From Mycobacterium sp. 852002-51971_SCH5477799-a (lineage in GTDB: Bacteria; Actinomycetota; Actinomycetes; Mycobacteriales; Mycobacteriaceae), in assembly GCF_001667145.1 (NCBI RefSeq), contig NZ_LZIF01000096.1, forward strand, positions 41,085 to 105,084: a DNA stretch of 64,000 bases, written 5' to 3'. Below, piece after piece: positions 1-7,864 of the stretch (positions within the stretch are counted from its first letter, which is position 1; each line of letters starts with the position of its first letter). Under the pieces are notes generated by a model. It saw only the letters and a list, made by a program, of their open reading frames with translations, made no database searches and had not been told where the DNA came from. A program made the translations under genes and the position numbers.

Positions 1-876
<876 letters not shown>

Positions 877-895
877 GGCGCGGCTCCGCTAGCGG

Positions 896-911
896 CGCCG
901 AATATTCGGCG
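896..911. other. Perfect 16-bp palindrome downstream of DUF732 gene
   Basis: CGCCGAATATTCGGCG is a perfect 16-bp inverted repeat without a spacer, starting 20 nt after the DUF732 stop. It has no T-run after it. It may be an intrinsic-terminator-like hairpin of the kind common in mycobacteria, or a binding site for a dimeric regulator of the downstream kinase gene. Confidence 0.4.
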
Positions 912-1145
912 ATCGGCTACTGGTTGCCAGCTTCTTCTTGGGCGTAGTGGATCATTCGCTCGCTTAAGCGGACCACGGGTCTTCGTGCCCACCAGGCATG
1001 CCGATTGCAACCGCATCGCCGGGTGCGGATGTGGCGCCTGTGCGCTTGCTCTGCCCAGGCTCGGGGGGTGAGCGTTTTGAGCCGTCGCTGTTCGGGTAAA
1101 CGTCGGCACAATTGTGACCGCAGTGGCACGGAGTTAGCAGGGCGA

Positions 1146-2327
1146 ATGGACACCCGGGTGTTGCTCGCCGGCCGTTATGAAGTGCGCGGCAGGCTGGGTC
1201 GTGGTGGCATGGCCGAGGTTTGCGACGGCTGGGATACCCGGCTGCGCCGACCGGTCGCCATCAAGCTGCTCCATCCGGACGTGAGCGCTCAGAGCGGCAT
1301 GCGGAACCGATTTGACGCGGAGGCCTACGCGGCCGCGGCACTCAACCATCCGAATATCGTCGCGATCTACGACAGCGGCGAGCATGACGGTAGGCCGTTC
1401 ATCGTGATGGAGCGGTTGCCCGGCGGAACCCTGGCCGACGAGGTGGCCCATGGCCCACTGTCGCAGCAGCGGGTACAAGCCATGCTCGACAACGTCCTGG
1501 CCGCGCTGACTGAGGCACATCGCGCGGCCATCCTGCATCGCGACATCAAGCCCGGAAACATCCTGCTTGCCGCGGACGGCGAAACGATGAAGGTTGCAGA
1601 CTTCGGGATCGCCAAGACTCCGGAAGCCACCAAGACCCTGACCGGCCACATCCTCGGCACAATTGCTTATCTGAGCCCCGAGCGACTCGCGGGTGCACCC
1701 GCATGTGTCGCCGATGATCTTTATGCGGTCGGCGTGGTGGGCTATGAAGCACTCGCCGGGTATCGCCCGTTCCCGCAGGAGAATATGGCGGCGCTCGCCG
1801 GGGCCATTCTCCACGGACGGCCGCCACAGCTGGCAGGGCTGCGACCCGACGTCGATCCCGGCCTGATCATGCTGATCGAACGCGCGATGGCACACGACCC
1901 ACGCCAGCGGTTCGTTAGTGCAGAGGAGATACGCGCGGGGTTGCACCACCGTCGTACCGCGGCCACAGCCATGCCGGTCGCCGCGCCGCCCTATCCGGCC
2001 ACCAAGTTGCTGGAAATGCCGGTTCCCGGCTCGCCCACGAACACTTTCTTCCCGGCGTTGGTCTCTTCGACGACGAGCCGCAGGAGAAAGGTGCTGAGTG
2101 TCCTGGCGGTCTTGGCGGTACTGATCCTTGTGCCGCTGGCCCTCGCGCTTGATGCTTCGTCCTCGCACGCCCCCGGGCAACCCACGACCACCAGCACGCC
2201 GGCGCCGGTCCCTGTCAATAGCGCCGCGCCACCTCCTTTCCCGGCCCCGCAACAGCCTCCGGTCCCCGCCTTGCACGGCCCCGGCAAAGGACACGGCAAG
2301 GGAAACGGCGGCGACCGGGGAGATTAG
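1146..2327 (+). CDS. Membrane-anchored Ser/Thr protein kinase (Pkn family)
   Basis: A 393-residue Hanks-type kinase. The N-terminal catalytic domain (about 10-270) is intact: glycine loop GRGGMAEV at 18-25, ATP-binding Lys40 in VAIK, catalytic HRDIKPGN with Asp133, metal-binding DFG at 152-154, and an activation loop with Thr164 and Thr166 before the SPE motif. A juxtamembrane linker leads to one membrane helix at about 315-335, then a short Pro/Thr-rich extracytoplasmic tail ending in a Gly/His/Lys-rich segment. No PASTA, NHL or other sensor domain is seen. The start at 1146 places GRYEV at the usual distance from the N-terminus. A GarA-like FHA protein lies convergently 426 bp downstream. 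It does not match a named M. tuberculosis Pkn closely enough for a symbol. Confidence 0.93.
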   Translation: MDTRVLLAGRYEVRGRLGRGGMAEVCDGWDTRLRRPVAIKLLHPDVSAQSGMRNRFDAEAYAAAALNHPNIVAIYDSGEHDGRPFIVMERLPGGTLADEVAHGPLSQQRVQAMLDNVLAALTEAHRAAILHRDIKPGNILLAADGETMKVADFGIAKTPEATKTLTGHILGTIAYLSPERLAGAPACVADDLYAVGVVGYEALAGYRPFPQENMAALAGAILHGRPPQLAGLRPDVDPGLIMLIERAMAHDPRQRFVSAEEIRAGLHHRRTAATAMPVAAPPYPATKLLEMPVPGSPTNTFFPALVSSTTSRRRKVLSVLAVLAVLILVPLALALDASSSHAPGQPTTTSTPAPVPVNSAAPPPFPAPQQPPVPALHGPGKGHGKGNGGDRGD

Positions 2328-2753
2328 ATGACCACCCGGAGCAGTGCGGCGCGAGCGGTTCCAGACCCGCGCGCATGCTGTCTGGGGTCGCCTGAGCCCT
2401 GCCGTCTAAATCTTTTGTTTTGCAACCGATTTCATCAACCGGCCGTGCCGGGAAGTTCCTGTCATTTGGCGGGCCTTCGTGGTTGTCGCATGGGCCGCAG
2501 GCGCGTTCCGATATCGATTGCTTGCCCACGACAACGACGGCAATGGCGCGGAAATCGCTGTGGGACACGAAATTTAGGGACGGGTAGCTGCCCGTGCTGC
2601 ACCAGCGCAAGTCGCCGAATTCCTTTGGCGCAACAGTCAGATGACTGAACAGGGTAGGGCTGCGTTCGTCGAGATTTCGATCCGCGACCTTTGCCCCGAT
2701 GTCGTGCCTGGTGGCAGCGGGGCAAATACGTGGTCAATGCCAGCTCGAAAGGA
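2328..2753. other. 426-bp convergent intergenic region, no gene recognised
   Basis: Lies between the 3' ends of the kinase and FHA genes. Short open frames exist on both strands, but none has a good ribosome site or recognisable similarity, and all contain composition typical of non-coding shadows. I see no terminator with a T-run. Confidence 0.5.
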
Positions 2754-3188
2754 TTATCGGGTCAGGAAGACCAGCCGGAACTTACCGATCTGCACCTGAT
2801 CGTTATTGGCCAGCACTGTTGAGTCCACCGGATGACGGTTGACATAGGTGCCGTTGAGGCTGCCGACGTCGGTGACGGCCCAGCTGCCGTCCTCTTTGAG
2901 GCGAAACTCGGCATGGCGGCGGCTCACGGTCACGTCGTCGAGCAGAATGTCGCTGTCGGGATGGCGCCCCGCCGAGGTGACTGGCTGATCGAGTAAGAAT
3001 CGAGAACCGGCGTTCGGGCCACGCTTGACAACCAGCAGCGCCGATCCACTCGGCAACCCTTCGACGGTTTCCGCCGCGGTAGTAGCCGTCGAACCGTTCT
3101 CCTGCTCGCCGAGAAAGTCGGCGCCATAATCCGCGGTGGTCTCCCCCGCCGCTTCTGTGAGGTTTTGGTCGTCGTCGCCGCGGTTCAC
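2754..3188 (-). CDS. GarA-like FHA-domain protein
   Basis: A 144-residue protein closely resembling GarA (Rv1827), the FHA regulator that binds 2-oxoglutarate dehydrogenase and glutamate enzymes and is switched off by phosphorylation of an N-terminal ETT motif. The FHA fold is at about 48-143 with its phosphothreonine-binding residues present: Arg75 in AGRHPDSD, Ser89-Arg90-His92 in VSRRH, and Asn112 in SLNGTYVNR. The N-terminal ETT is conserved at 16-18. It ends at FLTR and lacks the short C-terminal tail of M. tuberculosis GarA. The start is a GTG with GGGGAG upstream. In M. tuberculosis garA is at Rv1827, far from this neighbourhood, so this is probably a paralogue. Proximity to the kinase suggests a kinase-substrate pair. 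Confidence 0.9.
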   Translation of the reverse strand: MNRGDDDQNLTEAAGETTADYGADFLGEQENGSTATTAAETVEGLPSGSALLVVKRGPNAGSRFLLDQPVTSAGRHPDSDILLDDVTVSRRHAEFRLKEDGSWAVTDVGSLNGTYVNRHPVDSTVLANNDQVQIGKFRLVFLTR

Positions 3189-3334
3189 GTGTTTTCACTC
3201 CCCGCCGCTCTGGCCGGTTTTGCATGGTGCCAGCCCACTGGACGGCTCTCCCTTTACCTGAACCTCGGGCACGATCAGAAACCCGCTAGCAAGAAGAAGT
3301 ACCCGGGTGCCGGCGGACTTATTCCGGAAGGCAG

Positions 3335-3503
3335 CTAACCGAGTTGGGTTACCCCGTCTTGTCCACCACAGTGGGTTCCGGCAGCGTTGGTCTGAACAGA
3401 CTTGCCGCCGTTCTCGCTCGCCTTGGTGCAGTAACCCTCGCTGGTGGCGATCAACTCTCCGTTGGCTGCTTGAGATGGAATCGGCACTCGCCACTTTTCC
3501 CGG
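3335..3503 (-). pseudogene. Truncated DUF1508 (YegP-like) domain fragment
   Basis: The minus-strand frame directly downstream of the tRNA encodes KWRVPIPSQAANGELIATSE followed by GYCTKASENGGKSVQTNA. This matches the core of DUF1508/YegP repeats (usually A-NGE-I--SEGY-SKA---G-ESV--NA). The usual N-terminal strand (F-x-Y-D-x-G-x-F-x-W-R-L) is missing, because the frame runs back into the tRNA. No convincing start or ribosome site exists; a GTG in WRVPIP is the only candidate. A remnant of a larger gene is the best explanation, although a short functional ORF cannot be excluded. Confidence 0.5.
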
Positions 3504-3577
3504 TGCCCCCAGTCGGACTCGAACCGACACTGTGCGGATTTTAAGTCCGCTGCCTCTGCCAATTGGGCTATGGGGGC
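3504..3577 (-). tRNA. tRNA-Leu (anticodon UAA)
   Basis: A 74-nt cloverleaf on the minus strand: acceptor GCCCCCA pairs with TGGGGGC, the anticodon stem GCGGA/TCCGC closes a loop CTTAAAA with anticodon TAA, and the T-arm is GTCGG-TTCGAGT-CCGAC, followed by discriminator A. CCA is not encoded. The anticodon reads UUA (Leu). The variable region is only about 5 nt (ACAGT), unlike the long arm of typical bacterial leucine tRNAs. The gene marks the boundary between the accessory block and the PE-PPE-Esx cassette. Confidence 0.88.
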
Positions 3578-3723
3578 CCGGCGGCGAATCTAGCGCGTCG
3601 CGGCCGCACGCATGGCATCGCATCGCCTTGCTAATTAGCCAGCTGTCCAACATGCCGGCCGGAGCGAGACCGGCTAGGATCCGCGCGCCGCGCGCGATTT
3701 CCTCCTGTCGGCACCTTTGCTCA

Positions 3724-3743
3724 GATGACATCACGATGTCATC
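3724..3743. promoter_or_regulatory. Perfect 8-4-8 inverted repeat, candidate operator
   Basis: GATGACAT, 4-nt spacer CACG, then ATGTCATC. The repeat unit is symmetrical and lies about 190 bp upstream of the PE start. The spacing fits a dimeric helix-turn-helix regulator, and a hairpin in RNA is also possible. No regulator can be assigned. Confidence 0.4.
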
Positions 3744-3775
3744 CGACAGGGGTGTGTTAAAACTGCCGCCCTTGT

Positions 3776-3794
3776 CGTTAAGAAGCCGTAAACG
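3776..3794. promoter_or_regulatory. GTTAAGAAnCCGTAAA box upstream of PE gene
   Basis: CGTTAAGAAGCCGTAAACG differs at a single position within its first 17 bases from the box at 9516-9533 before kdpF. On the minus strand it reads TTTACGGCTTCTTAACG, two TT(T/A)AC half-sites 11 bp apart, as expected for an OmpR-family response regulator. KdpE and TrcR are both encoded nearby and are the natural candidates. Confidence 0.4.
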
Positions 3795-3932
3795 ACTGTC
3801 ACCCCTGCCCTTTGGATGGGGAACGTGGGGTTGTGGGTCATTAGCCTTACCGCCAACGCATTAGGGCCGTTGACGTGCACACAAAGGCCGATCTACGCCG
3901 AAGTCGACTCGTTCCAACACTAGGAGCACCGG

Positions 3933-4835
3933 ATGTCGTTTCTGACAACGCAAACTGAAGAAATGTTAGCCGCGGAGCAACTGCTCAGCGGCATCAACAC
4001 CAATTTGGCGGCGCAGAACGCGGGCGCCGCATCGGCGACGACCTTTGTCGCCCCGGCGGCCGCCGACCCGGTTTCGATCCAGCAGGCGGCCATCTTCTCC
4101 GCTTACGGCACCACGTACCAGTCCACCGCGGCCGAAGCCCAGACGTTGCTGGAGCAGTACGCGGCCACCCTGGGTATCAGCTCCAACAGCTACGGGGACA
4201 CGGAGGCGGTCAACGCAGCCCAGGCCGTGCTGTCGAATTCGAGCATGTTGGCAAGTCCCCTGGCCGCCCCGAGCGCCAGTGGCAACCCTCTCGACGTTCT
4301 GCAGTGGCTCCTCGGCGGCACCGGCAACTACAGCTCGGGCCTGGGCGGCCCGTTCGGCCTGTCCAGCAACCTGGGCAACATCCTCAACATCGGTGGTGGC
4401 AACTGGGCGTCGGCGGGCTCCGACCTGCTCGGCATGGCCGGTGGCGGTCTGCTTCCCGCGGCCGCTTCGGACACCGGTGACGCCGCCGCTGCGGCCGGGG
4501 CAGCCGATCTTGCCGCGTCGACCGCGCCGGCCACCCCCGGCATGACTGGCATGGCAGGCGTGGGAGCGATGCCGGCGGCGGCCATGGGCCAGGCGACCAT
4601 GGTCAGCAAGCTGTCGGTGCCGCCGGCTTGGGCCGGATCGGTCACCCCCGTGGCGGGGACCGCCGCCGCGCCGCTGCAGACGGTCGGCTGGACCGCCGCG
4701 GCGCCCCAGGCCGGCGCCGGAACGGTCGTGCCGGGCATGCCGGGGATGGGTGCGGTGGCGCGCAACAGCGCGGGCTTCGGCGCGCCGCGCTACGGCGTCA
4801 AGCCGATCGTCATGCCGAAGGCGTCGACCCTCTAG
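3933..4835 (+). CDS. PE family protein (PE8-like)
   Basis: A 300-residue protein. The N-terminal PE helical hairpin (about 1-90) starts MSFLTTQTEEMLAAEQLL, with TE in place of the PE signature, and ends in the type VII secretion signal YxxxE (YGDTE, 87-91). An Ala/Gly-rich linker follows. The C-terminus is unusual for PE: an LSVPPAW motif at 227-233 and RYGVKPIVMPK at 286-296, both features of PPE-SVP proteins and repeated in the next gene. RBS AGGAG is 6 nt before the ATG. It is the first gene of the PE-PPE-EsxJ-EsxI cassette, matching Rv1040c-Rv1037c. PE and PPE form a heterodimer exported by ESX-5. Confidence 0.93.
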   Translation: MSFLTTQTEEMLAAEQLLSGINTNLAAQNAGAASATTFVAPAAADPVSIQQAAIFSAYGTTYQSTAAEAQTLLEQYAATLGISSNSYGDTEAVNAAQAVLSNSSMLASPLAAPSASGNPLDVLQWLLGGTGNYSSGLGGPFGLSSNLGNILNIGGGNWASAGSDLLGMAGGGLLPAAASDTGDAAAAAGAADLAASTAPATPGMTGMAGVGAMPAAAMGQATMVSKLSVPPAWAGSVTPVAGTAAAPLQTVGWTAAAPQAGAGTVVPGMPGMGAVARNSAGFGAPRYGVKPIVMPKASTL

Positions 4836-4903
4836 GCGCGACAGAGACGCGATCACCGGCCAGCGAAGCATAAAAGTTCACACCGATAGGACGGGATACA
4901 GAA

Positions 4904-6091
4904 ATGGTTCTTGAATTTGCGGGTGTACCACCAGAAGTCACTTCCGCGCTCATGTACGCGGGCGCGGGCTCCGGGCCGCTCATGGCCGCGGCCACGGCGT
5001 ACGCCAACCTGTCCGCCGAGATAAGCACGACCGCCACCCAGTGGGAGTCGATCATCTCGTTGCTGACCACCGAGCAGTGGACGGGCGGCGGGTCGGCAGC
5101 GGCTGCGACGGCGGCCCAGCCCATCGTGTCCTACCTCACCGAGACGGCGGCCACGCTCGAGCAGGCGAGCGTTCAGGCCACCGCGTCGGCGGCCGCGTAT
5201 GAGGCCGCGTTCGTCGCGACGGTGCCCCCGCCGGTGATCGCGGCCAACAGGTCGTTACTGGCGACGCTGGTCGCGACGAACTTTCTGGGGATCAACGCCC
5301 CCGCGATCGCCGCAACCGAGGCGCAGTACGCCGAGATGTGGGTGCAAGACGCCACCATGATGGCCACCTACCAGGCGGCCTCGGCGGCCGCGGGCACCCT
5401 GCAGCCGCCCACGCCGCTGACGTCGAGCACCAACCCGGCGGCCGCGGCGGCCATCGACAACAGCGCGCTCGTCGGTAACGCGACGAACGGCACCGCCCAG
5501 GCGTTGGTGGCGCCCGTGCAATCCGCGGCGGATCTGATTCCCGGCTACACCACGCCACCGATTCCGGCCAGCGCGAACCTGTTGCAGTCGATCGACGGTT
5601 TCCTTGGCACGCCGTCGGTCTTCAACGCGATCAACGGCGCGGTCAACACCGGCGCCTGGTTCACCATGAACGCCATTCCCACCGGCGTATCGCTGGGGCA
5701 CACCCTGGCCGCCGCGGCTCCCGCGGCCGCGGTGGGCGACGTGGCGCCGGCCGGCGCGCTGGGCATCACCGAGGGCGCCATGGTCAGCTCCGTGGCACCG
5801 GCGGGTGGCCTGGGTGCCGCGGCGTCGGCGAGCGTCGGCGAGGCGTCCGCGGTCGGCGGCCTCTCGGTGCCGGCCAGCTGGTCTGCGGCCGCTCCGGCGG
5901 CGTCGGTGGCTTCGGCCGCCGCCCCGCTCGAGGGCTCGGGCTGGACGGTCGCCTCCGAGGCCGCCCAGCCGGTCAGCGCGATGCCCGGCATGCCCGGAAT
6001 GGCGGCTGCGGCAAAGGGCGCCGGCGCCTACGGCAGCGGACCGCGGTACGGCTTCAAGCCGATCGTCATGCCCAAACAGGTTGTCGTCTGA
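4904..6091 (+). CDS. PPE family protein (PPE15-like, SVP subgroup)
   Basis: A 395-residue protein. The N-terminal PPE domain (about 1-175) has VPPEV with PPE at 9-11 and WTG (WxG) at 59-61, and pairs with the upstream PE protein. The remainder is Ala/Gly-rich and contains the SVP subgroup signature SVPASW at 321-326, ending in RYGFKPIVMPK at 381-391. It lies 68 bp after the PE gene and 159 bp before the Esx pair. It corresponds to Rv1039c (PPE15) by position and sequence. It is predicted to be secreted through ESX-5 and displayed on the outer envelope. Confidence 0.93.
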   Translation: MVLEFAGVPPEVTSALMYAGAGSGPLMAAATAYANLSAEISTTATQWESIISLLTTEQWTGGGSAAAATAAQPIVSYLTETAATLEQASVQATASAAAYEAAFVATVPPPVIAANRSLLATLVATNFLGINAPAIAATEAQYAEMWVQDATMMATYQAASAAAGTLQPPTPLTSSTNPAAAAAIDNSALVGNATNGTAQALVAPVQSAADLIPGYTTPPIPASANLLQSIDGFLGTPSVFNAINGAVNTGAWFTMNAIPTGVSLGHTLAAAAPAAAVGDVAPAGALGITEGAMVSSVAPAGGLGAAASASVGEASAVGGLSVPASWSAAAPAASVASAAAPLEGSGWTVASEAAQPVSAMPGMPGMAAAAKGAGAYGSGPRYGFKPIVMPKQVVV

Positions 6092-6250
6092 GAGGGGACC
6101 GCTGATATGGCAAGAAGGGGGTCGATGTCACCCGTTTGAGGCGAGCAATTAATCCGGCCGCCGTAATCTATTTACAACGCGGCCACCACGGCATTAGGTA
6201 CAACTGTTAAGACTCCGGCGAAGCGAACTTCACGATAGGAGACAGCCGAC

Positions 6251-6547
6251 ATGGCAACACGTTTTATGACCGACCCGCACGAGATGCGGGCGATGGCGGG
6301 CCGCTTCGAGGTGCACGCCCAGACCGTTGAGGACGAGGCCCGCAAGATGTGGGCGTCGTCGATGAACATCGCCGGCTCCGGCTGGAGCGGTCAGGCCCAG
6401 GCCACCTCGTACGACACCATGGGTCAGGTCAACCAGGCCTTCCGCAACATCGTCAACATGCTCCACGGAGTGCGCGATGGACTGATTCGCGACGCGAACA
6501 ACTACGAGCAGCAAGAGCAGGCCTCGCAGCAAATCCTCGGCAGCTAG
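6251..6547 (+). CDS. esxJ: WXG100 protein, EsxJ/K/M/P/W subfamily
   Basis: A 98-residue type VII secretion substrate nearly identical to the M. tuberculosis QILSS subfamily (Rv1038c). The WxG turn is W45-S46-G47, and the C-terminal secretion signal YxxxE is YEQQE at 85-89. It ends QQILGS. The start has AGGAGA about 8 nt upstream. It forms a four-helix heterodimer with the next gene product and is exported by ESX-5. Several copies normally exist per genome, so the symbol reflects position rather than proven orthology. Confidence 0.92.
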   Translation: MATRFMTDPHEMRAMAGRFEVHAQTVEDEARKMWASSMNIAGSGWSGQAQATSYDTMGQVNQAFRNIVNMLHGVRDGLIRDANNYEQQEQASQQILGS

Positions 6548-6591
6548 CAGTCGAACCGGCAGCTGCCCAACACTTTTAAGGAGCTACGCAA

Positions 6592-6876
6592 ATGAGCATT
6601 AACTACCAGTTCGGCGATGTAGACGCCCACGGCGCCTTGATCCGCGCCCAGGCCGCGTCCTTGGAGGCTGAGCACCAGGCCATCGTTCGCGATGTGCTTG
6701 CTGCCGGCGACTTCTGGGGCGGTGCGGGTTCGGTGGCATGCCAGGAGTTCATCACCCAGTTGGGTCGCAACTTCCAGGTCATTTACGAGCAGGCCAACGC
6801 GCACGGACAGAAGGTTCAGTCCGCGGGCAGCAACATGGCCAGCACCGACAGCGCCGTCGGGTCCTCCTGGGCCTGA
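6592..6876 (+). CDS. esxI: WXG100 protein, EsxI/L/N/O/V (Mtb9.9) subfamily
   Basis: A 94-residue partner of the preceding EsxJ-type protein, almost identical to the Mtb9.9 family. It begins MSINYQFGDVDAHGALIRAQ, has WGG at 42-44 (WxG) and one cysteine at 50. It has no YxxxD/E, as usual for the partner that lacks the signal. RBS AAGGAG lies before the ATG, 44 bp after the esxJ-type stop. It corresponds to Rv1037c by order. A strong hairpin follows. Confidence 0.92.
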   Translation: MSINYQFGDVDAHGALIRAQAASLEAEHQAIVRDVLAAGDFWGGAGSVACQEFITQLGRNFQVIYEQANAHGQKVQSAGSNMASTDSAVGSSWA

Positions 6877-6890
6877 CACCTCGTCTCGAC

Positions 6891-6926
6891 AACGGGGCCG
6901 CACACCATGTGGTGTGCGGCCCCGTT
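6891..6926 (+). terminator. Strong hairpin terminator of the PE-PPE-Esx cassette
   Basis: Positions 6891-6907 and 6910-6926 are perfect reverse complements (17 bp). Realistically this is a 16-bp stem with a 4-nt ATGT loop, followed by TTCTTCG. It lies 14 bp after the EsxI stop and ends the cassette. Confidence 0.85.
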
Positions 6927-7090
6927 CTTCGATTGACGAATAAGCTTGTGCCGCAACGGTTACAAAGCCATACTTCTTGCGGGCAGCCGGCGCGACCGCA
7001 GTCGCTTTCGACATGATTTATCTCGGCCTACATTTGAGGTTTCTATGAACTCCGTGACAGTCGTGTGTGTGCTTGCCAGAATGTAGGAAC

Positions 7091-7864
7091 ATGACCGCAA
7101 TGGCCGGATACTCAGGCGCGCAGCGACCACGCCAAGCCATCCTGGGACAGCTGCCCAGGATCTACCGCGCCGACGGGTCACCCATCAGGGTTTTGCTGGT
7201 CGACGACGAGCCGGCGTTGACCAATCTGGTGAAAATGGCGCTGCATTACGAGGGCTGGGTCGTCGACATCGCGCACAACGGACGCGAAGCCATGGCCAAG
7301 TTCGACCGGGTCAGCCCCGACGTGCTCGTCCTCGACATCATGCTTCCCGACGTGGACGGCTTGCGGATCCTGGAACGCGTGCGGCAGTCCGACGCCTACA
7401 CCCCGACGCTTTTCCTCACCGCGCGCGACTCGGTGATGGACCGGGTGACCGGTCTGACCGCGGGGGCCGACGACTACATGACCAAGCCGTTCAGCCTCGA
7501 GGAACTGGTTGCCCGGCTGCGCGGCCTGTTGCGTCGCTCCGGCCAGCAGCCCACGCCAACCGCCGAAACGCTCAAAGTCGGCGACCTCCGGATCGACAGC
7601 GCCAGCCGGGACGTCACCCGCGACGGCGACCCGATATCGCTGTCCTCCACCGAATTCGAGTTGCTGCGTTTCCTGATGCGCAACCCCCGCCGCGCGCTGA
7701 GCCGCACCGAGATCCTGGACCGTGTCTGGAATTACGATTTCGCAGGCCGCACCAGCATCGTCGATCTCTACATCTCGTACTTGCGGAAGAAGGTCGACTC
7801 CGGGCGGGGACCGATGATTCATACCGTCCGCGGTGTGGGGTACATGCTGCGGCCGGCGGAATGA
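7091..7864 (+). CDS. trcR: Response regulator TrcR
   Basis: An OmpR-family regulator of 257 residues from ATG 7091 (MTAMAGYSG), the length I recall for M. tuberculosis TrcR; an in-frame GTG at 7067 would add 8 residues. The receiver domain (about 32-145) has acidic pocket D38-D39, phospho-acceptor Asp82 in VLDIMLPD and Lys132 in TKPF. The C-terminal winged helix (about 160-255) ends in the typical HTVRGVGYML. The stop overlaps the trcS start (ATGA), so the pair is translationally coupled. It lies downstream of the Esx cassette, as in M. tuberculosis (Rv1033c). Confidence 0.93.
   Translation: MTAMAGYSGAQRPRQAILGQLPRIYRADGSPIRVLLVDDEPALTNLVKMALHYEGWVVDIAHNGREAMAKFDRVSPDVLVLDIMLPDVDGLRILERVRQSDAYTPTLFLTARDSVMDRVTGLTAGADDYMTKPFSLEELVARLRGLLRRSGQQPTPTAETLKVGDLRIDSASRDVTRDGDPISLSSTEFELLRFLMRNPRRALSRTEILDRVWNYDFAGRTSIVDLYISYLRKKVDSGRGPMIHTVRGVGYMLRPAE

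Larger units (their letters stand above)
3578..3932. other. Upstream region of the PE-PPE-Esx cassette
   Basis: A 355-bp region between the tRNA (minus) and PE gene (plus) with no credible ORF. It holds a perfect inverted repeat at 3724-3743 and a CGTTAAGAAGCCGTAAAC box at 3776-3793 that is nearly repeated before kdpF. An AGGAG at 3922-3926 serves the PE start. Confidence 0.6.

Noticed and set aside
6205..6222. TGTTAAGACTCCGGCGAA before the EsxJ-type gene as another kdp-like box
   Set aside because: Shares GTTAAGA and CCG only; the spacing and second half-site do not match, so it is not counted.
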